Of a stretch of DNA of 64,000 nt, positions 37,578-48,522 are shown piece by piece; the stretch's first letter is position 1, and every line of letters starts with the position of its first letter. A program made the position numbers and the translations under genes. Under the pieces are notes generated by a model. That model saw nothing but the letters and a program-made list of their open reading frames with translations. It did not search any database and had not been told where the DNA came from. The stretch comes from Hofstenia miamia (Eukaryota > Xenacoelomorpha > Acoela > Hofsteniidae), in assembly GCA_900660155.1 (NCBI GenBank), contig CABFPE010000034.1, forward strand, positions 265,730 through 329,729. The letters are read 5' to 3'.

Positions 37578-37680
37578 GAGACAATTCTCTATCTTGTGGT
37601 GCTTTTATGTCTTAAATATTTTCATTAGTTCGTGAGATATCAGCGCTTAAAATTTTGTGTTAAAGTAATCACAGATTTGA
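37578..37680. repeat. Dispersed repeat, copy 1
   Basis: About 100 bp align with 47170-47265. Both start GAGACAATTCTCTATC, share TGGTGCT, then TTTAATATTT or TTAAATATTT, and end near ATCACA(G/A)ATTTG or ATTG. It is a diverged interspersed family of unknown class. Confidence 0.7.
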
Positions 37681-37718
37681 AAATTACCTAGTGGAAATAT
37701 ACCCAAGTTAATCAAAAG

Positions 37719-38095
37719 TTGAAAATCTTGATAAGTTCTTGGAAATTTCTTAGATTTTTCTTTGAAAAAACTTGCAAGAACGCTGGAAAGAAATTTCCAA
37801 GAAATTCCAAGAATATTGAAAGAAATTTTCAAGAAATCCAAGAATCAGGAAAAATCTTGAAAAGTTCTTGGAAGTTTCTTAGATATTCTTGGAAAAAACT
37901 TGCCAGAACTTGGTAAGAAATTTTTAAGATTTTCAAAAAATCTTGAAAGAAATTTCCAAGAAATTCTAAGAAGTATAGAAAATCCTCAAATTTTCTTGAA
38001 GTTTCTTAAGTTTTTCGTTAAGTAAACTTGAAATTTGCCGAGAAATTTCCAATAAATTGCAATAGGCATAAATATGCAAGAAATTTTAAGAAGTC
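37719..38095. repeat. Degenerate minisatellite (AAGAAATTCCAAGAA-like)
   Basis: Irregular tandem motifs such as TTCTTGGAAATTTCTTAGA and CAAGAAATTCCAAGAA alternate on both strands. The motif family matches the minisatellite near 42.6 and 43.4 kb. ORFs called here are products of the repeat. Confidence 0.75.
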
Positions 38096-39148
38096 GCCAA
38101 AAATCTAAAATATAATTTTAAAGCAATGTACAGAACAAATGCGTAACATAATCATGATTTTATTTAAAGTTATTTGTTGTCACATAGAAAAGACAAATAT
38201 ATATAAATGTAAATAAGATTTTAAACATCGACTCTTTTAAGGTCATATATTAATCTTTCATATATTTCAATTGCTTGAGTCTGTTTTTCCACAACGTAGC
38301 TTCCATCCATATTTGCAGAATTTCTCCACATCTTGCAAAAACTGCTCCTAAAATAAGAAAATTATATATGTATAAAAAGAAGGTATTTCATTCATTCAAA
38401 ATATAATTTATTATAAGAGAATTTTCATAATTTCTCTTTACAATAAATGATCTAAGAGTTTTACTTTAATCTTGGAATGGTTAAAAATAAGAATGTCCGA
38501 GCCATCAAGATCAAGAACATATTGTCTTAGTGAGTTTTCACGAGATTGCCCTACGGATTTACAATTTCTTTACACAATAATCAGGAAATTAATTGAATAT
38601 CTGAAAACAAAATGAATAATTTGTTTCACCTTCAGTTTTTATTAAGTTTTATATTTCTTATTGAATGCAATTTTGAGACTCAATTTCAGTTATATATATA
38701 TATCACAGCTGGGAGTGGGTCAAGATTTTACTAAAATGGGTACCCATGGGGCAAAAGTAGGACGAAAACACTTTTCATTTAAGACAGTTTGAAGTAAAAG
38801 ATTGGAAATTTTAGAGATCGTAAAACTATTTTCTTACATCAAAGTTCCTTGCTTAAAAATTTTTTATTTTTTGGAAATAAAAAACAGATTACCATGCATT
38901 TTAGCTCTTGGTAAAATTTAATTCTATTCAATGATATCACCTATCAGCAAGAGCATGTTGATTTGATTTTTAGTCAATAGACTTTGAAATTACTTTGGAA
39001 GGAGTGAAACTGTCTTTGTATAAATGTATTACATAAAATATTAGCTTTATAAAAAGCTTTATAGAGTTAAAATTAAATTTCATTTTGCTATTAATAATGT
39101 TGTTAATATGCATTTGCGTCACATTTGTTATTAGATTTCATNTATATA
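38096..39148. other. AT-rich non-coding stretch
   Basis: No gene. 39029-39141 is repeated at 39518-39630, and an N sits at 39142. Confidence 0.5.
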
Positions 39149-40100
39149 TATAGTTATACTGACCACTGTAGACAAAACTGGTCATTTGACCGCTGTGTAC
39201 AACCAAATTTTGATATTGATCGCTCTGCACAAAACGTCTGAAAGGATCATAAATTATTGGTCCAAGGCCAAAGTTCATGTAAATTATTCGTCCCACATGC
39301 ATGAAAAGACATATCCCAATAAATATTCTTATCCCATCATGTTTACCTGTGATCCCATGGGATATCTTTCATTTGGAAACGGAATTTTGAAAAATTTATG
39401 AAGAATTTTTTCGAATCTGAGGTCCCACATTCTTCTTTAGGGTCCTGGGCATTGAAACAACTAAATCCCATGGGAATAGCGGGTCATGTAGCACTTCACA
39501 GCGGAAATTCCTAAAGTTACATAAAATATTAGCTTTATAAAAAGCTTTATAGAGTTAAAATTAAATTTCATTTTGCTATTAATAATGTTGTTAATATGCA
39601 TTTGCGTCACATTTGTTATTAGATTTCATTTTGTAGTAATAGTAGAGATGAGATTTTAAAAACTGATTCTGTATCTTCTAGGATGTAAAAATTCAAAAAA
39701 TTTGAGTGGTGGTGCGGTGCAGAGCAATGAAAATTGTCATAGAACATATATGTAGCGATAAAATATCGTAAGTAGTTTTGCAGTACAATTTTTGAATAGG
39801 CTAATTTGGGGGAGGGGGGTAGAATATAAAACGTGGGGCAGATGTCAACACGTGGAAATGGGCAGTGCACAAATTCTGTGGGGTGGGACTGGGAAGTTCA
39901 AAAAATTNGGAAATTCCTAAAGTTACCCATAGAAAATCGGCTGTTGGGGCTAAAAGCCTCAAACTTCGCACAGATATGCTCAACATTGATACAATTATCA
40001 CTGTATAGTCAAAGTCCACATAACTCAAAAATTGAGAAAAGAAATTTTTATTTCAACCTCTTTGTACGTTTTCAACCGTACACAGCGGTGACTATACCTA
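39149..40100. mobile_element. MITE-like element with subterminal repeats, assembly-disturbed
   Basis: The left end TAGTTATACTGACCACTGTA and the reverse complement of the right end TAGGTATAGTCACCGCTGTG match at about 18 of 23 positions, both beside (TA)n. Just inside the left end the motif GACCGCTGTGTACAA occurs three times, at 39161, 39188 and 39218, with small changes. One inverted copy sits at the right end. An internal block (about 39521-39908) is bounded by the short repeat GGAAATTCCTAAAGTTAC (39503-39520 and 39910-39927) and an N at 39909. Without that block the element would be about 550 bp. It has no coding capacity. Confidence 0.6.
39518..39630. repeat. 113-bp copy of 39029-39141
   Basis: It reads identically to the sequence just before the N at 39142 (from ACATAAAATATTAGCTTTAT to TTAGATTTCAT), then continues TTTGTAG. 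It looks like an overlapping contig end placed out of order. Confidence 0.85.
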
Positions 40101-40119
40101 TATATATATATAATATATA

Positions 40120-41408
40120 TAGTACTGGCCAAAAGTTTGGGAACACTTTCCAAATTTAGAAATTTTTGTATTTTACACTAAAAAACGCAATGTAGAAACA
40201 ATATAATAACACAATGTAGAAACAATGTGATAACACTATGTAGAAAGTAAATAGTTAATTCAGAAAAACTAATATTTTTAATTCCTGCCATTATTGGCCA
40301 AACATGCAGCAATGCGATTTCACATTGACTCGACCAGCTGTCTACAATAATCATCAGTAATCTCTGTGCACCATACCACTTTAATTTGCTCCTTCAGATC
40401 GTCGAGTTCTGGGGAGTTTCCCGGCCAGTTCTCAATGCAATCCACTGTTTCACAACTTTGGCGCTGTGGCAAGGAGCACCATCTTGTTGTAGTACAGATG
40501 TTCTGCAAAGCTGCATAAACATGGGAACTTTCTCCTGAATTATTTTGAGGTAGGCCTTGGCTGTGACTGTCTCGTTGTGAGGAACAAAATAAAGACCAGT
40601 ACGCCCATTCGCAGTTATAGCTCTCCAAATCATCACAGAAGGTGCCGAGTGGACAGTTTGTTGAGTGTAACGTGTGTTGAATCTTTGGTTTCTTGGTCTA
40701 CGAACGTGTGGCCAGTATGATGTAAACTGGCAAATCTTGGATTCGTCACTAAACAGTACTTGATGCCACATCTCAGGGGTGTAGTGTTGGTATTGCCTGC
40801 AGAAGCGCAACCGGTCTCGAATGTTCTTTGAAGTCAATCGGGGTTTGGCTGCCGGTTTGCACGATGGAAGGTCAAATGTAGTATTCAATCGACGCCTAAT
40901 GGTGCGTGTTGATACATTCTGCACTACCACACCTAGATTTGCTTTGACTTCAGAGGATGAAGAGAATGGTTGATTGAGGACGTAACGGTGAATGAGACGG
41001 TCAGTCTGAGGGGTTGTCACTTTTGGTTTTCCCGACCGCTTGCAAGAGGAAAAATTTTGCAGTTGCTGATAGCGAGTAACACTTCGGGATAACGAAGATA
41101 CTGACACGCCCATTCTAACTGTTATAGTGTGATAACTGTACCCCTCCTCGTACTAGATATGAATTTAAAAACGCTTTGTTGGTGAAATTTCACAACTATG
41201 GACCATATTTCAAACTATAATGATAGTGCTTTTTCAGTGAAAATGTATTGTGTGTATATCTAAAGTTGTGTTAATTTGAATGGCTAAATGAATCTGTTGT
41301 AAATTGTAAGAAAAAATTGGGAATTCCAGGAATTTTACGAAGTTTCCAGAAAATAGCATAAAACACGCTTTAGACAGGCTACTGTTCCCAAACTTTTGGC
41401 CAGTACTG
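40120..41408 (-). mobile_element. Tc1 element with internal deletion
   Basis: The left end reads (T)AGTACTGGCCAAAAGTTTG then GGAACAC. The reverse complement of the right end reads CAGTACTGGCCAAAAGTTTG then GGAACAG. TA stands outside each (40118-40119 and 41409-41410). The whole is about 1.29 kb and carries one minus-strand transposase gene. Confidence 0.92.
40280..41113 (-). pseudogene. Tc1 transposase lacking its third catalytic residue
   Basis: A 239-codon frame from ATG 41113 starts MGVSVSSLSRSVTRYQQLQN (HTH) and has SGKPKVTTPQTDRL and STRTIRRRLNTTFDLPS. QVLFSDESK carries the first Asp, and LQQDGAPCHSAKVVKQW the second. A frameshift follows. The other frame reads NWPGNSPEL and jumps straight to DDLKEQIKVVWCTEITDDYC then RQLVESM. 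Family members have N-P-I-E-N-x-W and about 20 more residues at this junction. A small deletion has therefore removed the third acidic residue of the DDE triad. A TGA follows VESM. The N-terminal and first catalytic parts are otherwise the best preserved transposase reading frame in the window. Confidence 0.92.
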
Positions 41409-42084
41409 TATATATTTAGAATGGCAGTTAGTGATGTGAAGGTACGCTTACTTCCATTGCGCAAACTTAATGCTTTAAATACGATTTTTTTTTAAAACAT
41501 AAATTGTAAATATAATGTTGAAAAAATTATCAACTAATAAACTTGAATTATGTTGGAAATTTTATTGCAAATTCTTTACTTATTTTATAGCAGCAATAAA
41601 AATTCACATTTTTCTACGAATAAAACATTTCGAGTACGGCTAAGAAACTATTTTTTGCCGTTTGTGCTGCAATAATAAAGGCGAATTTTAAATTATTTAA
41701 AAACCAAAAGTTTTCAATAATAATATTGAGTTGAGTTTCAGTTCAGTAAATAATGATAGTTAATAATTAATGTGACTCATAACAAAGCTCTAATAACTTA
41801 CATTTGAACTTTGATGGTGAATGTTAGAACTTCTAAATAAATTCGCACTTCACAAATTTAGAACTTTCCACCTCACATTCCAAACAGCATTATGTATTTG
41901 CAAAAAAATTAAATAGTGACCAATTCTGAACTGCTGAAAGTTTTCATTATCCACCATCAAACTTCGAAATTATATATTTCTAGCCTTTATTCATTTTTCA
42001 AGTATGCAAAACTTCATAACTACGAACATTTCAATGCAATTGGAACTTACGAAATTGCGGGAATTTTAGAGAACATCATGCAAA
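41409..42084. other. AT-rich non-coding stretch, nothing recognised
   Basis: No supported feature. Confidence 0.45.
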
Positions 42085-42820
42085 ATGATTTTGAGATCAA
42101 AAACGTGTCTTCAATTCCACCGTTCTCTATCGGATTTTATAAAAATTCTAATGCATACCACTTTTGATTTCATTTTAAACAAACCCATATAAATTAGAGC
42201 CAGATCCAGAGGAGGAGTTCTTGACGTCGTGATCATGACCCTTTTCATTGCCCTTTTCTCAAGACTATTTTGATTTAAATAAACTATATTTATTAGCATA
42301 TTATTTATTCTTTGTCCAATTTACATGAGTTTCAAAACCATTCAATAAGTACAACCTGAATGTTTTGTAATGCTTAAAAGAATCTTAAAGCTTACAAGAA
42401 ACTATTAATGACCTTACAAGTATTGCAATACTTGTGCTATATACGAAATATTAAGCAGTACTTGTAAGTTTCAATACATGTTATATTTTTATATATGCTG
42501 TTGAAATTTCATTTGCCTGATAATATGTTAGAAACTCTTTTCTAATAATTTTTTTAGAAAACATTCGAGATTGTTGAAAAAAAATCCAAGAAAATATTTC
42601 TTCTTAAACCCCTTCAGAAATATTCAAGAACTTTGAAAGAAATCCAAGAATAAATTTATCAGGTTTTTTTTAAGAACTTTCAAGATCTTTGCAAGAAATC
42701 CAATAATATATTTCTTATCAAGTTTTTTTAAGAAACTTGGAAGATCTTTACAAGAAATCCAAGAATATACATGTATTTCTTACTAAGTCCTTTTAAGAAA
42801 CTTGGAAGATCTTTGCAAGA
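42085..42820. repeat. 736-bp duplicate, copy 1 (single-N join)
   Basis: It reads the same as 42822-43557 and is separated from it by one N at 42821, as at 8374. Its right part is a minisatellite with a unit of about 60 bp (AAGAAACTTGGAAGATCTTT then GCAAGAAATCCAAGAATAT). Such a repeat explains why an assembler failed to merge the overlap. Confidence 0.93.
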
Positions 42821-42821
42821 N

Positions 42822-43557
42822 ATGATTTTGAGATCAAAAACGTGTCTTCAATTCCACCGTTCTCTATCGGATTTTATAAAAATTCTAATGCATACCACTT
42901 TTGATTTCATTTTAAACAAACCCATATAAATTAGAGCCAGATCCAGAGGAGGAGTTCTTGACGTCGTGATCATGACCCTTTTCATTGCCCTTTTCTCAAG
43001 ACTATTTTGATTTAAATAAACTATATTTATTAGCATATTATTTATTCTTTGTCCAATTTACATGAGTTTCAAAACCATTCAATAAGTACAACCTGAATGT
43101 TTTGTAATGCTTAAAAGAATCTTAAAGCTTACAAGAAACTATTAATGACCTTACAAGTATTGCAATACTTGTGCTATATACGAAATATTAAGCAGTACTT
43201 GTAAGTTTCAATACATGTTATATTTTTATATATGCTGTTGAAATTTCATTTGCCTGATAATATGTTAGAAACTCTTTTCTAATAATTTTTTTAGAAAACA
43301 TTCGAGATTGTTGAAAAAAAATCCAAGAAAATATTTCTTCTTAAACCCCTTCAGAAATATTCAAGAACTTTGAAAGAAATCCAAGAATAAATTTATCAGG
43401 TTTTTTTTAAGAACTTTCAAGATCTTTGCAAGAAATCCAATAATATATTTCTTATCAAGTTTTTTTAAGAAACTTGGAAGATCTTTACAAGAAATCCAAG
43501 AATATACATGTATTTCTTACTAAGTCCTTTTAAGAAACTTGGAAGATCTTTGCAAGA
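42822..43557. repeat. 736-bp duplicate, copy 2 (single-N join)
   Basis: Offset of 737 from copy 1. It continues into unique sequence after 43557. Confidence 0.93.
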
Positions 43558-43605
43558 AATCCAAGATTCAAGATTTATTCAAGAACTTTCCAAGATTATC
43601 CAAGT
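43310..43605. repeat. Minisatellite, AAGAAATCCAAGAATA-type units
   Basis: Roughly 60-bp units, each with a poly-T/AAGAA start, an ACTTGGAAGATCTTTGCAAG-like centre and an AAATCCAAGAATAT-like end, repeated about four times with variation. Motifs are shared with 37719-38095. Confidence 0.8.
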
Positions 43606-44533
43606 TTTCAAACTAGGGTAGTTAAGTAGAGTCAAATCAATTCTTCTGATGTTGAAAATGACAAAGAAGAAAAAGAGAAGCATTCTAGCAGGGAAACTCC
43701 AATCACTTGTGAATTAACAATAGAAAATGTGATTTGTGCTAATTTGGAGAAACATGATTTGAAATTTCTGTGCTTCTGTGTTTCTGCAGACAGTAAGGAG
43801 AATGGTCGGATTAAGGCGGAGGGAGAGGAGGAGGCAACTGCCCAAACTTAAAAAACGTTAAATGAATGATTCTCGAAAAAGTTAAAAATCACTGGAATTA
43901 TCGAATCACCGCGGAAACAAAAGTAGCATTGTGATAAATTATACTCCAGTAATTATATTCTCTATGATAAGAATTTGGTAAAATCTTGCCAATATCTTAC
44001 CAATTTTTGCAAAATTTTACTATTTAATAAAAGCATTGCTAGACTATAAAATTTCTTTAAAATATAAAATATTAATGCTTAACCTATTCAGTTAAAGCAA
44101 GCTCTCCTAACAAGCATTAATTTCAGTACATAGATTTAAAAGCAACAGTCAAAATTGTTTGCGCAGGAATCATAGCGTTACATACACCTATAAGGAATAT
44201 GCTTTGGCCAATATCAGTCAAGAAATTTCAATTACCAACTTGTATCTGTTAGTATTGATATTCCATCACATTACTAAGAACAATCACAACCGAAATCTTA
44301 AAGAATTTATTAGCTCAAAATGTCTTCGTGTATATACTTAACAATGTGGTAATAATTTTGCACATTCGGAATTTAAATTACATATTCGAATTTTAATTAA
44401 ATTTTTAAGAATAATGTTTTCGAAATATCATAAATATGAATAAAGATGATGCGATTTTTCTTAGTTTTTAGCACCCAGCAATTAATGCGGCAATTGTGCA
44501 TAAATTAGAGTACGCAGTACAAAAACATTTCTT

Positions 44534-45065
44534 GATGACAATGCCAGCGGCGATGTTGTTCTATCAGGTAGTGACAAATTTCGGGTTGAAACATAAAATG
44601 TGATACAAGCCAAGCTGTATCAAGAAATACGGACGCGAATTGGATCTTATAAGATTGTTGCAAACTTCAAAGTGGTCATTGATTTTTCTAGCCCGGAATA
44701 ATCTGCAAATGCTGCTGACATTCATAGATTATTGAGACGCTACCCTGCTGATTTAGATAAAAATTGTGAGGATGAATTTTCAAAGAGTGACTTTTTGCCA
44801 ACAATTAAAGGTTCGTTAACAAGTTCCCCAAAGTCAATAATGCAATATTTAATTTCAACGCCCATGGCACTTACTACCCTCCCAAACATCGCGGTTTCTT
44901 AGGTTTTTTCTAACACTACCAGTATGTGAAAGAGAACGTTCTTTTGAACTGATCAAAAACAACGTGAGGACATCAATGAATCATCAACAACTTTTAAATA
45001 CTTTATCCATCATGAGCATTGAGCGTGATGTTTGCAGAAAATTAGATTTTAGTAAAACAGTCTAA
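44534..45065 (+). pseudogene. hAT transposase C-terminal half (ZMYM1/TTF-type-like)
   Basis: One frame reads DDNASGDVVLSGSDKFRVET, stop, NVIQAKLYQEIRTRIGSYKI, stop, then AADIHRLLRRYPADLDKNC, CEDEFSKSDFLP and TLPNIAVS. After a stop and a shift of one frame it reads LTLPVCERERSFELIKNNVR then TSMNHQQLLNTLSIMSIERD and VCRKLDFSKTV before TAA. This is the hAT C-terminal dimerisation domain: the E-R-S-F block, L-I-K-N, R-x-x-M, and L-S-I-x-x-I-E. It is typical of TTF-type zinc-finger or ZMYM1-like hAT transposases. The N-terminal BED/TTF zinc finger and the catalytic core were not found in the 700 bp upstream, so the element is internally deleted as well as mutated. Confidence 0.85.
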
Positions 45066-45161
45066 CGCACGAAAAAGGAAATTTCTCCGATCTTGATATT
45101 TTGAAGGATTTCATTAAAAAAATGTTAAAATTTATTTTGGTATCTGTTTATTTTAGTCCAT

Positions 45162-45188
45162 TATATATATATATATACATACATACAT
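45162..45188. repeat. (TA)n / (CATA)n microsatellite
   Basis: Alternating TA followed by CATACATACAT. Confidence 0.9.
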
Positions 45189-45522
45189 CAGTAGAGAGTC
45201 TTAGTAAATTTTCAATCCATTCAATACTTTTGTTCAAATTATAATATTTATTATAAATCTATAAATACATGTAAATATTTAGAATTCAATTAATAAAGAT
45301 CTTCCGTCTAATTAAATATATTCCAATCAACGTTTTCAGCTACTTGTTACAAATGTTTCTGAAAATTTAGCTGAGATTGGAGAGTTCTTGAAACTTTTGT
45401 AAGTAAAGATCAATCAAAAGTATCCGACATGTTTTCAGCCTCATAGTATTATGTTGTCAGCCCCCCCCACAAATGGATTGCCTCAGGGCCCTCCATGATG
45501 TTAATCCGGCTCTGGTCAGGAT

Positions 45523-48496
45523 ATACTCTATTATTTTCATTAACTAAACAGGAAGACATCAGTGATTTCATTTTTTCACAGATTGATTTTATTGTTCAAT
45601 AAAATGTATATCAATTGGTATGCAAGTCCAGCTCTTTGTAGCAAAACTAAATTGAAGCAATATGTAGTGGTATAGTGTTCAAAGCTCATTACCAATTGAA
45701 TATGAGATAAAATATTTATCATTGTATATATATATATATGTATATTATTGACATTATACCTTTGCAGTAGAAGCCTTTCTCTTAAGTTCAATATTTTGTA
45801 TGCTTTTGAATAAATTACTCAATTCCTATAGGATTTTTTCATTGCATATACCTAAAGTTAACTGTTATAATACATTTGCGCCACAATTTTGCAATTTTTT
45901 AAGCACTTTCACTGTATCATTTCACCCAAAAGATAGTGTGAAGAAGTACATAAATAGTAAAATCACGTATGTTGCTATTTCCCCATCCTAAGGGATGACT
46001 AAGAGCACTTAAAATTATAAAATACATTTTTTCTAAAGACCAAATATTCAAATTTTATTGAAATGTAAGAGGTGTTGTTATAAAATTTTTTTCGAATAAA
46101 TTGCTTAATTTTTGAAATAAATCTTCACCTGCAGTTTGCTTATAGGAAATAAATTGGAATGTTTGATAAATCTCATAGTTTGTTAGTTTGTTTATGCAAT
46201 AAATTTTACTGTATCGAGCAACGTACAAGAGAAACAACTAGTACAGCTCAATTTGAATACTTTCTGCAAAAGCAATTCTAGTTTAGCAATGTTTTGAATT
46301 ATGGTGTATATACTTCAGCTGAATAAAAGAGATTAACAAAAAAGTCCATGCTTCGAAACTTTAACTTGAGTAATTATCGTTTCAATCAACCATGTTCTTC
46401 TTTTTTATTGAAATGTTTATTGAAAAAGAAGATTTTGAAGTTAATTTGACGAGACTGGGTGTTTTTTGTCAGCTTTCCGCTAATGAGCATGCAATGATAT
46501 TCTGGTTTGAAGGCATTATAGCAAAATCGTTTGCATGCATTTAGATAATAAGTGTTTAACCACTTAAAGAAATATACTTAGGTCTATTACTAATGTGACC
46601 TCATTGAACACAAAGTGTGCAAAAATGTAGTTAAAAATATTAACTAACAGAATTCATCAATAGGTTAGGTCCGTAATGGAAACTTATAATTCGTCGTTGA
46701 ATTCATATTCTATTTTGAAACTTTGAATATAACAAGTAGTCGGATTGATTTTAAATGTACACCTTTTTCTTTAATTGAATTGAATGTAGGGTGCTTAACT
46801 CATCAAAGTTGATGCATTTTTTATCTTTGGTTTTGTAACCTATCTCTTTTTACAAGTACTAAATAAATGATTTGTTAGGTTACAGACGGAAAGAGTGAAT
46901 GGCTCAAACCAAATTGATAACAAATTCTACTTTTTATCGCTTCACTTCACTGATGATTTCAAGTGTCAACAACTATATACTTTTAATTATAATAAGCTTC
47001 CTTTCTTTGGTTTGTGACATAGATTCAACTCTAGACCACCTATTGCATTCATAAAGGTAGAAAAGGCAAGGCCTCATTTTCACACAATTTTCTGCAAACA
47101 TTTTAAGAAATTCCTTGATTATTGATACTGATACATTGAAAAACAACAAGTAAAATGAAATTGAAAGAGGAGACAATTCTCTATCCAGTGGTGCTGTCAG
47201 ATATCTTTAATATTTACTGAGTTATAAGGGCTAAAACATTTTTATGGAAACCATCACAAATTGTAAAAAAATTCACAGGTTGTTCAGAGCTAAAGTCTAT
47301 CTAAAATCAAATATAAAGCAAGTTATGATCTAAAAATACATAGGATGCAAAGAGATTTAGAGAAACAAATATGAATCCTACGAACCAAACACAGACCATG
47401 GAAAGTTTTTCACTCCATGCGGAATTTCTCATTGTATGGGATTAATAAATGAAACCTTCAGAGAAAATAATATTGCATGGGAAAGATAAACTAATGATGA
47501 GAAAGTTTGCGAAGACTATGTTAAAGGTTTATCGGTTTCTTCTAAGACAATCACACAGTATGGATGAGGTATTATAACTAAAAATATTTACTGAAAACTG
47601 GCTAGTCAATCAGAAATTGATATTTAGACTAGTTTCCACACAAGATGAATTGCTAAAAAATCATAAAATAGTGCAGTAATCTTTCCAAGCAAATGAAGAA
47701 ATTATTAGAAGTAAAACACAAGTTTCCCAGTGGCGTAGCCAGAAATTTCTTGTGGTGAATTATGTCTTGAATTGTAAACTTTTCTAATGATATTGAAAAT
47801 GCAATTTGAAATATTATGCTATTAAATTCGATGATAAACACGTGGCCCACTTTGAAGCAATACCTATAGATTATAATTAGCTTCATAGTCTACTAAAAAG
47901 TTTTGCAATGACAGAAATTATATTTTAAAGTATTCGGCATTACAGTATTCAAACTACAAGAAAAATATTGATATTTATTCGTATACAAATTTGTTGATAC
48001 TTATATATGATCAAGATTTTCTTGAAAAATTGTCCTGAAATTTACATATAGAAACAAAATCGAAAATCAATTTTGGCTCTATTTTCAGTAGGTTCGACTT
48101 ATTTTTCAAAAAACTTCGTGGTTAGTCAAAGTTCAAAGAAAATATTGAAACTTTGATATCTCAGTAATCATATGGTTGCACTTGTTGCGTTCGCATTTGT
48201 TACTTGATTCAGAGAAATTCGTCTTTTGAAATAGAATTTAGTAATTTTGGAGAAAAAATCACCTTAAAAATATACGCTAGCTAAAGACTTCGTTTATCAA
48301 AGATTTAAATTAACCGAAAACTTATTATCATATTCCTCAGACGAATTCATTGAATCGCAGTTCCCTCAACATTTGTATTTCTTTTAGTTCATAAATTACT
48401 TATTAGAGCAGAAAGTGGAATTTACAATGGTAAATAAATGCAAATGAGAAGTAATAAGCTTAATAGTAAGTCATTTAGTGTGAGAATAGCAAAGTA
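45523..48496. other. AT-rich non-coding stretch
   Basis: No gene seen. It contains the 42-base segment shared with the 36.9-kb gap (45685-45726) with an adjoining (TA)n, the second copy of a dispersed repeat (47170-47265), and an isolated CAGTGGCGTAGCCAGAAATT at about 47728, which resembles a DNA-transposon terminus with no partner. Confidence 0.5.
47170..47265. repeat. Dispersed repeat, copy 2
   Basis: Aligns with 37578-37680. See that entry. Confidence 0.7.
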
Positions 48497-48502
48497 TTTA
48501 TT
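48497..48502 (-). promoter_or_regulatory. Poly(A) signal AATAAA
   Basis: AATAAA on the minus strand lies about 20 bases beyond the stop codon of the membrane-protein frame. This supports that frame being the 3' end of a transcript. Confidence 0.5.
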
Positions 48503-48522
48503 AAATCATAAAAAACAGTATG

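Larger units (their letters stand above)
43801..45514. mobile_element. hAT element with degenerate target duplication
   Basis: The left end contains GGTCGGATTAAGGCGGA. The reverse complement of the right end is CAGAGCCGGATTAACATCAT then GGAGGGCCCTGAGGC. Both match the C-A-G-G-G-Y-C-G-G-A-T-T-A-A terminus common in animal hAT elements. The flanking octamers are GTAAGGAG (43793-43800) and GTCAGGAT (45515-45522), agreeing at six of eight positions, which is what an old 8-bp hAT target duplication would look like. The interior holds a transposase relic and a (TA)n tract near 45162-45188. Confidence 0.78.

Noticed and set aside
37719..38095. Heat-shock-element-like GAA/TTC alternation (e.g. GAAATTTC)
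   Set aside because: It follows from the minisatellite motif; spacing is irregular and no gene lies nearby.
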